Below, one piece after another: positions 43,102 to 50,772 of a stretch of DNA of 64,000 bases (the first letter of the stretch is position 1; each line of letters starts with the position of its first letter). The notes under the pieces are model-generated. The model did no database searches. It was given only the letters and a program-made list of their open reading frames with translations, and was not told the DNA's origin. The translations under genes and the position numbers were made by a program. Source of the stretch: Wagnerdoeblera intermedia (GTDB lineage Bacteria > Pseudomonadota > Alphaproteobacteria > Rhodobacterales > Rhodobacteraceae); NCBI RefSeq assembly GCF_042647465.1, contig NZ_JBHRVN010000004.1; one strand, given 5' to 3'.

Positions 43102-43935
43102 TCAGCCCTTTCCGGCGCGGGGGCCGAGTTTCAGATGCACCTCTTCCAGATCTACCGGGCCCTTGGGGAATTTATTGTCCGGGTTGTCAAAGTCATAGCG
43201 GAAGAGCTGAAAATCTTTGCGGTAGATCTCCCACATCAGGTGGCGCGACAGATCATCGAAATAAGCGCTGACCGGATGGGCGCGTTTGGGCCCGTGGCCT
43301 TCCGATTCGTTGAATTTCGGAATCGCCGCGAGATCGACGGGATGGGGGCTGTCGATCCGGTCCAGCACCTTCTGCATCCCCTCATTAAAAGTCTCAGTCG
43401 GGAAGATGTGGTCGTACCGCCCGCCATTGACGATGAAGGTCGAGATATGGCCCGACATGGCCGACCAGTGAATGTCGGGTTCCATGGGTTTGCGAAAGCG
43501 GATGGTGTCGCGCGCAAAGAGCAGAAAGCGCCGGAAACTGGCGATCTGATCAAATTCCTGCCTGCCGTCGTCCCCGCCGACCTCGATGCCGTATTTCTGG
43601 ATCAGCAGCGGCACCAGATTGCCGCGATAGCGCCGCCCGTTGCGCTGAATGCCGCAGATCTTGTCAAAAAAGCTTGAAAGAATGCGGGCATAGGGATTGC
43701 GCACACAGGTGAAGGTCGGGGCGCTGTGGCTTTGGACCGCGGCGGTGATGGCGCTCTGGCCGCCCTCCTGGGCCCATTTGTGCAGACCCGTGGTGCTGTC
43801 GTGGATGTCGCCGTCGAAGAAGCGGCCATGATCGGAGTAATACATGATCTGCCCGATGGTCGAGCAGGCGCATTTCGGCACGACGCGGTAAATCACGCTG
43901 CCGCTTTCCGTCATCCAGGTTCCCGGAAACCCCAT
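43102..43935 (-). CDS. Sulfotransferase family 2 protein
   Basis: 277 residues. The 5'-phosphosulfate-binding segment of PAPS-dependent sulfotransferases is visible as YRVVPKCACSTIGQIMYY, and the 3'-phosphate side as FTCVRNPYARILSSFFDKI. The rest matches the sulfotransferase 2 family (chondroitin/HNK-1-like), which sulfates carbohydrates. There is no signal peptide. I start at ATG 43935 with GAGG upstream; the frame continues to a TTG at 44004 without a good ribosome-binding site. It is divergent from a glycosyltransferase gene, and the two probably act on the same surface glycan. Confidence 0.82.
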   Translation of the reverse strand: MGFPGTWMTESGSVIYRVVPKCACSTIGQIMYYSDHGRFFDGDIHDSTTGLHKWAQEGGQSAITAAVQSHSAPTFTCVRNPYARILSSFFDKICGIQRNGRRYRGNLVPLLIQKYGIEVGGDDGRQEFDQIASFRRFLLFARDTIRFRKPMEPDIHWSAMSGHISTFIVNGGRYDHIFPTETFNEGMQKVLDRIDSPHPVDLAAIPKFNESEGHGPKRAHPVSAYFDDLSRHLMWEIYRKDFQLFRYDFDNPDNKFPKGPVDLEEVHLKLGPRAGKG

Positions 43936-44073
43936 GCAATCGCCCTCAATCTCAATGCGGCTCCGCGCTCGCTGCGGACCCGAGGCCTGGTGTGCCGCTG
44001 ACAAAGTCTTTTCAATCTTCGTGCGTCATCATTAGACAGGAAGGTGGCAGGGACAAGGCAATCAGAACCGCAG

Positions 44074-45651
44074 ATGGCTAAAATCGCTTATATTTTGCTG
44101 TGCCACAAAGACCCGCAGGGCGTGATCGATCAGGCGGGACGGCTGACGGCCGCGGGGGATTTTATGGCCATCCATTTTGACGCCCGCGCGTCAAAGGCCG
44201 ATTATGAGGCGATCCGCACGGCGCTGGCCGGCAATCCTTCGGTGGTCTTTGCGCAGCGGCGGATCAGATGCGGCTGGGGGGAGTGGAGCCTTGTGCAGGC
44301 CACGCTTGAGGCGCTTTATGCCGCCGTCCCGGCTTTTCCCCGCGCCACGCATTTCTACATGCTGTCGGGTGACTGCATGTCGATCAAATCCGCCGAATAT
44401 GCCCATGCGCTTTTGGACGGCGAAAGCGTTGATTACATTGAAAGCTTTGATTTCTTTGCTTCGGACTGGATCAAGACCGGTATCCGCGAAGAGCGTCTGA
44501 TCTATCGCCACTGGTTTAATGAGCGGGGGCGGAAGGCCTGGTTCTACCGCTCGCTGGAGTGGCAGAAAAAGCTGGGGCTGGCGCGGAAGATCCCTGAGGA
44601 TCTGCAGATCATGATCGGCAGTCAGTGGTGGTGTCTGCGCCGGCTGACGGTTGAGAAACTTCTGCAGTTCGTGGCCGCGCGCCCGGATGTGACGCGGTTT
44701 TTCCGCACCACATGGATCCCCGATGAGACGTTTTTTCAGACCCTTGTGCGCCATCTGGTCCCGGGATCTGAGATCCGCTCGCGCACGCTGACCTTTCTGA
44801 TGTTCACCGACTATGGCATGCCGGTGACCTTTTATGACGATCACTATGATCTGTTGCTGGCGCAGGATTATCTCTTTGCGCGCAAACTCTCCGTCGATGC
44901 CCGGCGGCTGAAAGAGCAGCTCGGCAGTCTTTATACCGCCACCGGCATGGCGTTTCCGGTCTCGGGTGAGGGGCGGCGGCTTTATCAGTTTCAGGCAGGC
45001 CGCGGCAGGCTGGGGCGGCGCTATGCCCCCCGCGCCTGGGAAGCCGGGACCAGTCTTGGCCGCGACCGGGTGCTTCTGATCGTGGTGTGCAAAAAATGGC
45101 ATATCGCTAAGCGTCTGGTGGCGCGGGCGCGGGAAATGGCCGGGATCGAGGGGGTGGACTATCTCTTCAATGAGGACAATTGCCCGCTGCCGGATCTGGG
45201 GGGGATAGAGTCCACGCCGGACAAGCGGATGCGGCATCGCCGCGCGCTTTTGAAGCTTCTGTCCGAGAGTTTCCGCTCAGACCGGATGATGATCTGTCTG
45301 GACCCTGAGAGCTTTGATCTGATCCGGGACTTTTATGCCGACCGCAGCGAGATCCGGCTTTTGGATATCGTCTGCGATTTCTCGGATGCGTATCTGCGCG
45401 GCCATGCCTTACGGGTGGGGCTGGCGGGGGAACATACGCCCCCGGAGGTGATGGCCGGGCTTTTGCCCACCCTGCGCCATGACATGATCTTTGAGGCTGA
45501 GCGGCTGCGCGACGCGGGATTGCCGGGTTATGAGCGGGTCTGGCAATCGGCTGAGCCAGGTGCCAACCTCTTGCCGCTTGCGCGTTTCCTTGGCATCTCT
45601 GAGGCTCAGGCCCGGGAGATCCTCGGCGATGGCACGCTTTTCCAAGACTGA
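44074..45651 (+). CDS. Core-2/I-branching-like glycosyltransferase with C-terminal extension
   Basis: 525 residues. The first 300 resemble the beta-1,6-N-acetylglucosaminyltransferase (GT14) fold: AYILLCHKDPQGVIDQAGRL, IHFDARAS, CGWGEWSLVQATLEAL, FYMLSGDCMSIKS and the acceptor-side SQWWCLRR plus IPDETFFQTL. The last 200 or so residues form a separate domain (starting about LLIVVCKKWHIAKRL) found in Rhodobacterales homologues (DUF5928-like, from memory). Cytosolic or peripheral; no signal peptide. Its target glycan is unknown. It is divergent from the sulfotransferase gene. Confidence 0.78.
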   Translation: MAKIAYILLCHKDPQGVIDQAGRLTAAGDFMAIHFDARASKADYEAIRTALAGNPSVVFAQRRIRCGWGEWSLVQATLEALYAAVPAFPRATHFYMLSGDCMSIKSAEYAHALLDGESVDYIESFDFFASDWIKTGIREERLIYRHWFNERGRKAWFYRSLEWQKKLGLARKIPEDLQIMIGSQWWCLRRLTVEKLLQFVAARPDVTRFFRTTWIPDETFFQTLVRHLVPGSEIRSRTLTFLMFTDYGMPVTFYDDHYDLLLAQDYLFARKLSVDARRLKEQLGSLYTATGMAFPVSGEGRRLYQFQAGRGRLGRRYAPRAWEAGTSLGRDRVLLIVVCKKWHIAKRLVARAREMAGIEGVDYLFNEDNCPLPDLGGIESTPDKRMRHRRALLKLLSESFRSDRMMICLDPESFDLIRDFYADRSEIRLLDIVCDFSDAYLRGHALRVGLAGEHTPPEVMAGLLPTLRHDMIFEAERLRDAGLPGYERVWQSAEPGANLLPLARFLGISEAQAREILGDGTLFQD

Positions 45652-45665
45652 TCGCGGAGGATCAG

Positions 45666-46052
45666 ATGACGTCTTACAGCTATGACACCAGTAATATCTT
45701 CGCCCGCATTCTGCGCGGTGAAATTCCCTGCAAAAAGGTGCTGGAGACTGAGCACAGCCTGGCATTCCATGACATCGCCCCCCAGGCTCCGGTGCATGTT
45801 CTGGTGATCCCGAAGGGTCCTTACGTGAACGCGGATCATTTTGCCCGTGCGGCCTCGGATGCGGAGATCGTGGATTACACCCGCGCGATCGGGAAGGTCT
45901 GTGAAGAGATGGGTCTTTGCCCCGATCGGGGCGGTCTGGGCTATCGTCTGGTGTCGAACGGCGGTGAGGCGGGCGTGCAGGAAGTGCCGCATCTTCATGT
46001 GCATATCGCCGGAGGCCGCGTGCTGGGGCGCATGCTGGCGAAGGCGGAATAA
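45666..46052 (+). CDS. HIT family nucleotide-binding protein
   Basis: 128 residues, HINT/PKCI branch. IFARILRGEIPCKKV opens the protein and the histidine triad reads HLHVHIAGG near the C-terminus. Such proteins hydrolyse purine nucleoside phosphoramidates. It lies 14 bases after the glycosyltransferase gene with AGGATC before its ATG, and may share its transcript. Confidence 0.93.
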   Translation: MTSYSYDTSNIFARILRGEIPCKKVLETEHSLAFHDIAPQAPVHVLVIPKGPYVNADHFARAASDAEIVDYTRAIGKVCEEMGLCPDRGGLGYRLVSNGGEAGVQEVPHLHVHIAGGRVLGRMLAKAE

Positions 46053-46066
46053 GACGAGCGGGGGAG

Positions 46067-46114
46067 GCGGGGCGCTGCCCCGCACCCCGTCGGGAGGGGC
46101 GGCGCCCCTCCCGA
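46067..46114. repeat. Double GC-rich palindrome (dispersed element, copy 3), probable terminator
   Basis: Two hairpins: GCGGGGC/GCCCCGC with GCT loop (46067-46083) and an 11-base perfect stem TCGGGAGGGGC/GCCCCTCCCGA with GGC loop (46090-46114), between the convergent HIT and fadH genes. Confidence 0.65.
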
Positions 46115-46141
46115 TCCCACCCCGATCTCCCGTCTGAGCCT

Positions 46142-48160
46142 TCAGAGGGTGGCGGCGAGGCGGGCGGCCTGATCGATGGCGCGTTTGGCGTCAAGCTCTC
46201 CGGCGACATCCGCCCCGCCAATGACATGGGGGCTGCGGCCCTGCGCGATCAGCCGATCGGCGAGATCGCGCAGAGGCTCCTGTCCGGTGCAGAGGATGAC
46301 GGTATCGGCGGCGAGCAGTTCCGGTCCCTCACGGGAGATCACCTCAAGGCCATCGCGGGTGATGCGGCTGTAGCTCATACCGCCGCGCATTGTGACGCCC
46401 TTCATGGCGAGGGCCGTGCGGTGGATCCAGCCGGTGGTTTTGCCAAGGTGGCGGCCGGGTTTTTCGGCTTTGCGCTGGACGAGGGCGACCTGTCGCGCCG
46501 GGGGGCGCGGCTGCGGGCCTTGGGGCGCAAGGCCGCCCGGAGTTTCAGACGGATCGCCCACGCCCCATTCCTCATTCCAGAGACCGATATTCAGGCTCGG
46601 GCTTTCGCCCTGATGGGTGAGATATTCGGCCACGTCAAAGCCGATGCCGCCAGCGCCTGCGATGACCACACGTGGGCCCGCAGCCGCGCCCTTCAGCAGA
46701 TCGACATAGCCCAGAACGCGGGCGCCATCTTCCGTGGGGATGCCCGGATCGCGGGGGGTGATGCCGGTAGCGATCACGACCTCATCAAAGTCTGTCAGCG
46801 CCTCCGGCGTGGCCTCGGTGTTCAGGCGCAGATCAACCCCTGACGTGTTTACCATGGTCGAAAACCAGTCGACGAGGCCGTGGAACTCCTCCTTGCCGGG
46901 GATTTTGCGGGCAAGGTTCAGCTGTCCGCCGATCTCTGTGCCGCGCTCAAAGAGGGTAACCTGATGGCCGCGGGTGGCTGAGGTGATGGCGGCGGTCAGT
47001 CCGGCGGGACCTGCGCCCACCACGGCGATGCGGCGCGGGGTGGGCGCGGGGGAGTAGGTCAGTTCCGTCTCATGGCAGGCGCGCGGGTTCACGAGGCAGG
47101 AGGTGAGGCGGCCTGAGAAGGTATGGTCAAGGCAGGCCTGGTTGCAGCCGATGCAGGGCGCGATTTCCGCCGCCCGACCGCTTTGCGCCTTAGCGACGAA
47201 ATCCGGATCGGCAAGGAAGGGCCGCGCCATGGAGATCATATCGGCCTCACCGTCTGCGAGGATCGCTTCGGCCACATCGGGGGTATTGATGCGGTTGGAG
47301 GCGATGACCGGGATCGAGACCTCAGGGCGCAGTCTGGCCGTCAGCCAGGAGAAGGCGCGGCGCGGCACCGAAGTGGCAATGGTCGGCACCCGCGCCTCAT
47401 GCCAGCCGATGCCGGTGTTGAGCACCGATGCGCCCGCGACCTCGACGGCTTTGGCCAGTTGCACCACCTCGGGCCAGGTTGAGCCATTGGGGACGAGGTC
47501 GATCAGCGAAATGCGGTAGATGACGATGAAATCGGGGCCCACGGCCTCACGCACGCGGCGCACCACCTCAACCGGCAGGCGGATGCGGTTTTCATAGGCG
47601 CCGCCCCAGTCGTCGGTTCTGCGATTGGTATGGCGCGTGATGAACTGGTTGAGGAAATAGCCCTCGGATCCCATGACCTCGACGCCGTCATAGCCCGCGG
47701 CCCGGGCGCGGACTGCCGCTGTGACAATGTCAGAGATCTGCTTTTCGATCCCTGCTTCATCCAGCTCAAGGGGGGTGAAAGGCGAAATCGGGGATTTCAC
47801 CGCCGAGGCCGAGACGCAGCCTTTGCCATAGGCATAGCGGCCCGCATGCAGGATCTGCATGGCGATGCGGCCCCCGGCCTCATGCACCCGGTCGGTGACG
47901 ATGCGGTGGTTTGCGATGTCCTCTTCGGTGAAGAGCCCCGCCGCGCCCGGAAAGACCCCGCCTTCGCGGTTGGGGGCCATGCCCCCCGTGACCATCAGCC
48001 CGACACCGCCACGCGCGCGGGTGGCGTAGAACTCGGCCACGCGGTTCCAGTCGCCGGTTTCTTCAAGTCCGGTGTGCATCGATCCCATCAGCACGCGGTT
48101 GCGCAAAGGCACGCCGCTGAGGGTGATCGGCTGAGAGAGCAGGGGGTAATGGCTGGTCAT
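46142..48160 (-). CDS. fadH: NADPH-dependent 2,4-dienoyl-CoA reductase
   Basis: 672 residues, Fe-S flavoenzyme for breakdown of unsaturated fatty acids. An old-yellow-enzyme barrel (about 1-340, with LHAGRYAYG and GYDGVEVMGSEGYFLNQF) is followed by the cluster cysteines in CIGCNQACLDHTFSG and SCLVNPRAC. The FAD and NADPH Rossmann domains come next (VVGAGPAGLTAA near 390; VVIAGAGGIGFDVAEYL). I start at ATG 48160 with GGAGGA upstream; the frame extends to 48208 without need. Confidence 0.93.
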   Translation of the reverse strand: MTSHYPLLSQPITLSGVPLRNRVLMGSMHTGLEETGDWNRVAEFYATRARGGVGLMVTGGMAPNREGGVFPGAAGLFTEEDIANHRIVTDRVHEAGGRIAMQILHAGRYAYGKGCVSASAVKSPISPFTPLELDEAGIEKQISDIVTAAVRARAAGYDGVEVMGSEGYFLNQFITRHTNRRTDDWGGAYENRIRLPVEVVRRVREAVGPDFIVIYRISLIDLVPNGSTWPEVVQLAKAVEVAGASVLNTGIGWHEARVPTIATSVPRRAFSWLTARLRPEVSIPVIASNRINTPDVAEAILADGEADMISMARPFLADPDFVAKAQSGRAAEIAPCIGCNQACLDHTFSGRLTSCLVNPRACHETELTYSPAPTPRRIAVVGAGPAGLTAAITSATRGHQVTLFERGTEIGGQLNLARKIPGKEEFHGLVDWFSTMVNTSGVDLRLNTEATPEALTDFDEVVIATGITPRDPGIPTEDGARVLGYVDLLKGAAAGPRVVIAGAGGIGFDVAEYLTHQGESPSLNIGLWNEEWGVGDPSETPGGLAPQGPQPRPPARQVALVQRKAEKPGRHLGKTTGWIHRTALAMKGVTMRGGMSYSRITRDGLEVISREGPELLAADTVILCTGQEPLRDLADRLIAQGRSPHVIGGADVAGELDAKRAIDQAARLAATL

Positions 48161-48229
48161 GGCGGGTCCTCCGGCGGGCAGGTTGCGCGAGAGGCTGCGG
48201 GCTGTCACGGGGAACCTCGCGTCAGCGGC

Positions 48230-48817
48230 TCAGCCCTCAAGCTCTGCGGAGGGGATAATCGGGAAGAACACCCCGCCCGAGCGGATGCCGAACCAGCGGC
48301 TGCCCTCGTGATCGGCATGTTCCCCCAGATCAATGAGGCGGTAAAAGCTTTTGCGGTCGATCCTTGCCTCAAGCCCGCGGCGCACCATCACATAGGGGGC
48401 AGGCTCGCCGCTTTCGGGATCGCGGGTGACGCGGATCGGGTGGTCGGGACCGGCGGTCACCTCATCCTCAACATGGGTCACAAAGGTCAGCCGCTGATCG
48501 GGGCCGGGGTCCTCGATGCGGAAATCCACTGCGACGAAGGGCGCGTCTTCGACCCGGATGCCGACTTTCTCCACCGGGGTGACGAGGAAATACTTGCCGT
48601 CCTCGAGCTTCAGGATGGAGGAAAAAAGCTTCACCATCGCCGGGCGGCCGATGGGGGTGCCAAGGTAAAACCAGGTGCCGTCGCGTTTGATCTCCATATC
48701 GAGATCGCCGCAGAAATCGGGGTTCCACAAATGCACCGGCGGCGGGCCTTTGCGGGCGCTGTCGCCTGCGGCCTTCATCAGGCTGTCGGCATTCGGGGTC
48801 TGCGGTTTCTCAGTCAT
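48230..48817 (-). CDS. DUF1285 domain protein
   Basis: 195 residues. The family is recognised by the sequence around LWNPDFCGDLDMEIKRDGTW followed by FYLGTPIGRPAMVKLFSSIL, and FRIEDPGPDQRLTF later. There is no signal peptide or membrane segment, so it is cytosolic. The family has no assigned activity. The ATG at 48817 is preceded by an in-frame GTG that I do not use. It is divergent from the MoxR operon (72-base gap). Confidence 0.88.
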   Translation of the reverse strand: MTEKPQTPNADSLMKAAGDSARKGPPPVHLWNPDFCGDLDMEIKRDGTWFYLGTPIGRPAMVKLFSSILKLEDGKYFLVTPVEKVGIRVEDAPFVAVDFRIEDPGPDQRLTFVTHVEDEVTAGPDHPIRVTRDPESGEPAPYVMVRRGLEARIDRKSFYRLIDLGEHADHEGSRWFGIRSGGVFFPIIPSAELEG

Positions 48818-48889
48818 CACCAGTTTGCCATTTGTAACGGGGCGCTAAGTTTGATTGACTGACATATAGGGACCCCAGCGGAGAATGTC

Positions 48890-49891
48890 ATGTCGGCAGA
48901 GCTTTCGGAACAGATTGAAGTGCTTGGTCAGAAGCTGGCTCAGGCGCGCGCGGCGGTGGCAACGCGTTTTCTCGGTCAGGATCAGGTGGTCGATCTGGTC
49001 TTTGCGGCGCTTCTCTGCGGTGGTCATGCGCTGCTGGTGGGTCTGCCAGGTCTGGGCAAAACCCGGCTTGTGGACAGTCTCGCCACGGTCATGGGGCTGC
49101 AGGGCAGCCGGGTGCAGTTCACGCCCGATCTGATGCCCGCAGATATCCTCGGCTCTGAGGTGCTGGAGGCTGATGCCGAGGGGCGGCGCAGTTTCCGCTT
49201 CATTCCCGGCCCGGTGTTCTGCCAGCTTTTGCTGGCCGATGAGATCAACCGCGCCTCTCCGCGCACACAGTCCGCGCTGTTGCAGGCCATGCAGGAGCAT
49301 GAGGTGACGGTGGCCGGAGTGCATCATGCGCTGGGCAGCCCCTTCCACGTCCTGGCCACGCAAAACCCGCTGGAGCAGGAGGGGACCTATCCTTTGCCCG
49401 AGGCGCAGCTCGACCGCTTTCTTGTGCAGATCGATGTGCCCTATCCCGACCGCGCGACGGAGCGGGCGGTGCTGCTGGCCACCACCGGGGTTGAGGAAGC
49501 GCCCCTGGCGCAGGTCTTTGACAGCGCGGGTCTTCTGGCCGCGCAGGTGCTGCTGCGGCGGATGCCGGTGGGCGAAGCGGTGGTCGATCAGATCCTTTCG
49601 CTGGTGCGCGGCTGCCGCCCGGGCGAAGCCGATGCTCTGCCGGAGGTGAGCGCGTCGCTGGCCTGGGGGCCGGGGCCGCGGGCGGCTCAGGCGCTGATGC
49701 TGCTGGTGCGGGCGCGGGCGCTGATGCAGGGCCGGTTTGCCCCTTCGGTTGAGGATGTGGCCGCCATGGCGCGGCCTGCGCTGATCCACCGGGTGGCGCT
49801 GAACTTCGCCGCCCGTCAGCGCGGCGAAGATGCGGCTGCGCTGATCGACCGGGCCGTGGCGCGTCTGCTGCCTGAGGCCGCTGCCGCATGA
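48890..49891 (+). CDS. MoxR family AAA+ ATPase
   Basis: 333 residues. Walker A GLPGLGKT is at 51-58, Walker B LLADEINRASPRTQ follows, then QEHEVTV, ATQNPLEQEGTYPLPEAQ (sensor 1 region) and a helical lid. MoxR ATPases remodel metal- or von Willebrand-domain proteins encoded next to them. GGAG lies 8 bases before the ATG. First gene of a four-gene operon; overlaps the DUF58 gene by 4 bases. Confidence 0.93.
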   Translation: MSAELSEQIEVLGQKLAQARAAVATRFLGQDQVVDLVFAALLCGGHALLVGLPGLGKTRLVDSLATVMGLQGSRVQFTPDLMPADILGSEVLEADAEGRRSFRFIPGPVFCQLLLADEINRASPRTQSALLQAMQEHEVTVAGVHHALGSPFHVLATQNPLEQEGTYPLPEAQLDRFLVQIDVPYPDRATERAVLLATTGVEEAPLAQVFDSAGLLAAQVLLRRMPVGEAVVDQILSLVRGCRPGEADALPEVSASLAWGPGPRAAQALMLLVRARALMQGRFAPSVEDVAAMARPALIHRVALNFAARQRGEDAAALIDRAVARLLPEAAAA

Positions 49892-50769
49892 GTGAGCGCA
49901 AGGCGCTGCGCCCTGCGGCGGAAGGGCTTGCCACGACGCTGCCGCCCCTGATGGCTGCGGCTGAGCGGCTGGCGGCCTCGGTCCTGACTGGTGGGCATGG
50001 CCGGTCGCGGGCCGGGCGCGGGGAAGAGTTCTGGCAGTTTCGCCCTGCCACGGCGGGCGATGCCATGCGCCGGATCGACTGGCGCCGCTCTGCCCGTTCG
50101 GACCAGAGCTTTGTGCGCGAGACGGAATGGCAGTCGGCGCAGTCGGTGATGATCTGGGTCGACCCCTCGCAGGCCATGGGCTTTGCCGGGGCCTTAGCGC
50201 AGCATCCCCCGAAATCTTATGTCGCGCGGGTGCTGGCACTGGCGCTGTCGATCCTGCTGCTGCGCGGGGATGAGCGGGTGGGGCTTCTGGAGCCTGAGCT
50301 GCCGCCCGGCGCGGGACCGGTCCAGCGCGCGCGTCTTTTTGCAGCCCTTGAGGGGCTGAGCAGTGAGGCCGATTACGGCACACCCCCGGCAGGGCCGCTG
50401 CCCGCCCGGGGGCGGGTGGTGCTGATCTCGGATTTCTTCGCCGATCCGGCGCCGCTTCAGGCATTTCTGGAACGCGCGGCCGGGCAGGGGGTGCGCGGCG
50501 CTCTGGTTCAGCTTCTTGATCCGGTTGAGCAGGCTTTCCCCTTCGCCGGGCGGACCCGCTTTGAATCGATGAGCGGGGCTTTGCGCCATGAGACGCTTCA
50601 GGCCAATGATCTGCGCGGGGTCTATCTTGCGCGGCTTGAAGAGCGGCAGGCGCTGCTGGGGTCGCTGGCGGGCTCGGCGGGCTGGCAGTTTCATGCCCAT
50701 TCGACCGGCGCGCCTGCGGCGGCTGCTTTGCTGTGGCTTTACCGCGCGCTGGAACAGGGGGCGGGCTGA
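49888..50769 (+). CDS. DUF58 domain protein
   Basis: 293 residues. The DUF58 hallmark RRIDWRRSARSDQSFVRETE is at about residues 58-78 and is followed by a von Willebrand-A-like fold with MIWVDPSQAM as the first strand/metal site (DxSxx) and VVLISDFF later. Normally partnered by the MoxR ATPase next door. No membrane segment is evident. The next start follows 3 bases after the stop. Confidence 0.9.
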   Translation: MSERKALRPAAEGLATTLPPLMAAAERLAASVLTGGHGRSRAGRGEEFWQFRPATAGDAMRRIDWRRSARSDQSFVRETEWQSAQSVMIWVDPSQAMGFAGALAQHPPKSYVARVLALALSILLLRGDERVGLLEPELPPGAGPVQRARLFAALEGLSSEADYGTPPAGPLPARGRVVLISDFFADPAPLQAFLERAAGQGVRGALVQLLDPVEQAFPFAGRTRFESMSGALRHETLQANDLRGVYLARLEERQALLGSLAGSAGWQFHAHSTGAPAAAALLWLYRALEQGAG

Positions 50770-50772
50770 GGG

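Noticed and set aside
48845..50464. A 539-codon open frame on the minus strand
   Set aside because: Antisense to the MoxR and DUF58 genes; composition dominated by R, P, Q and H as in mirror frames.
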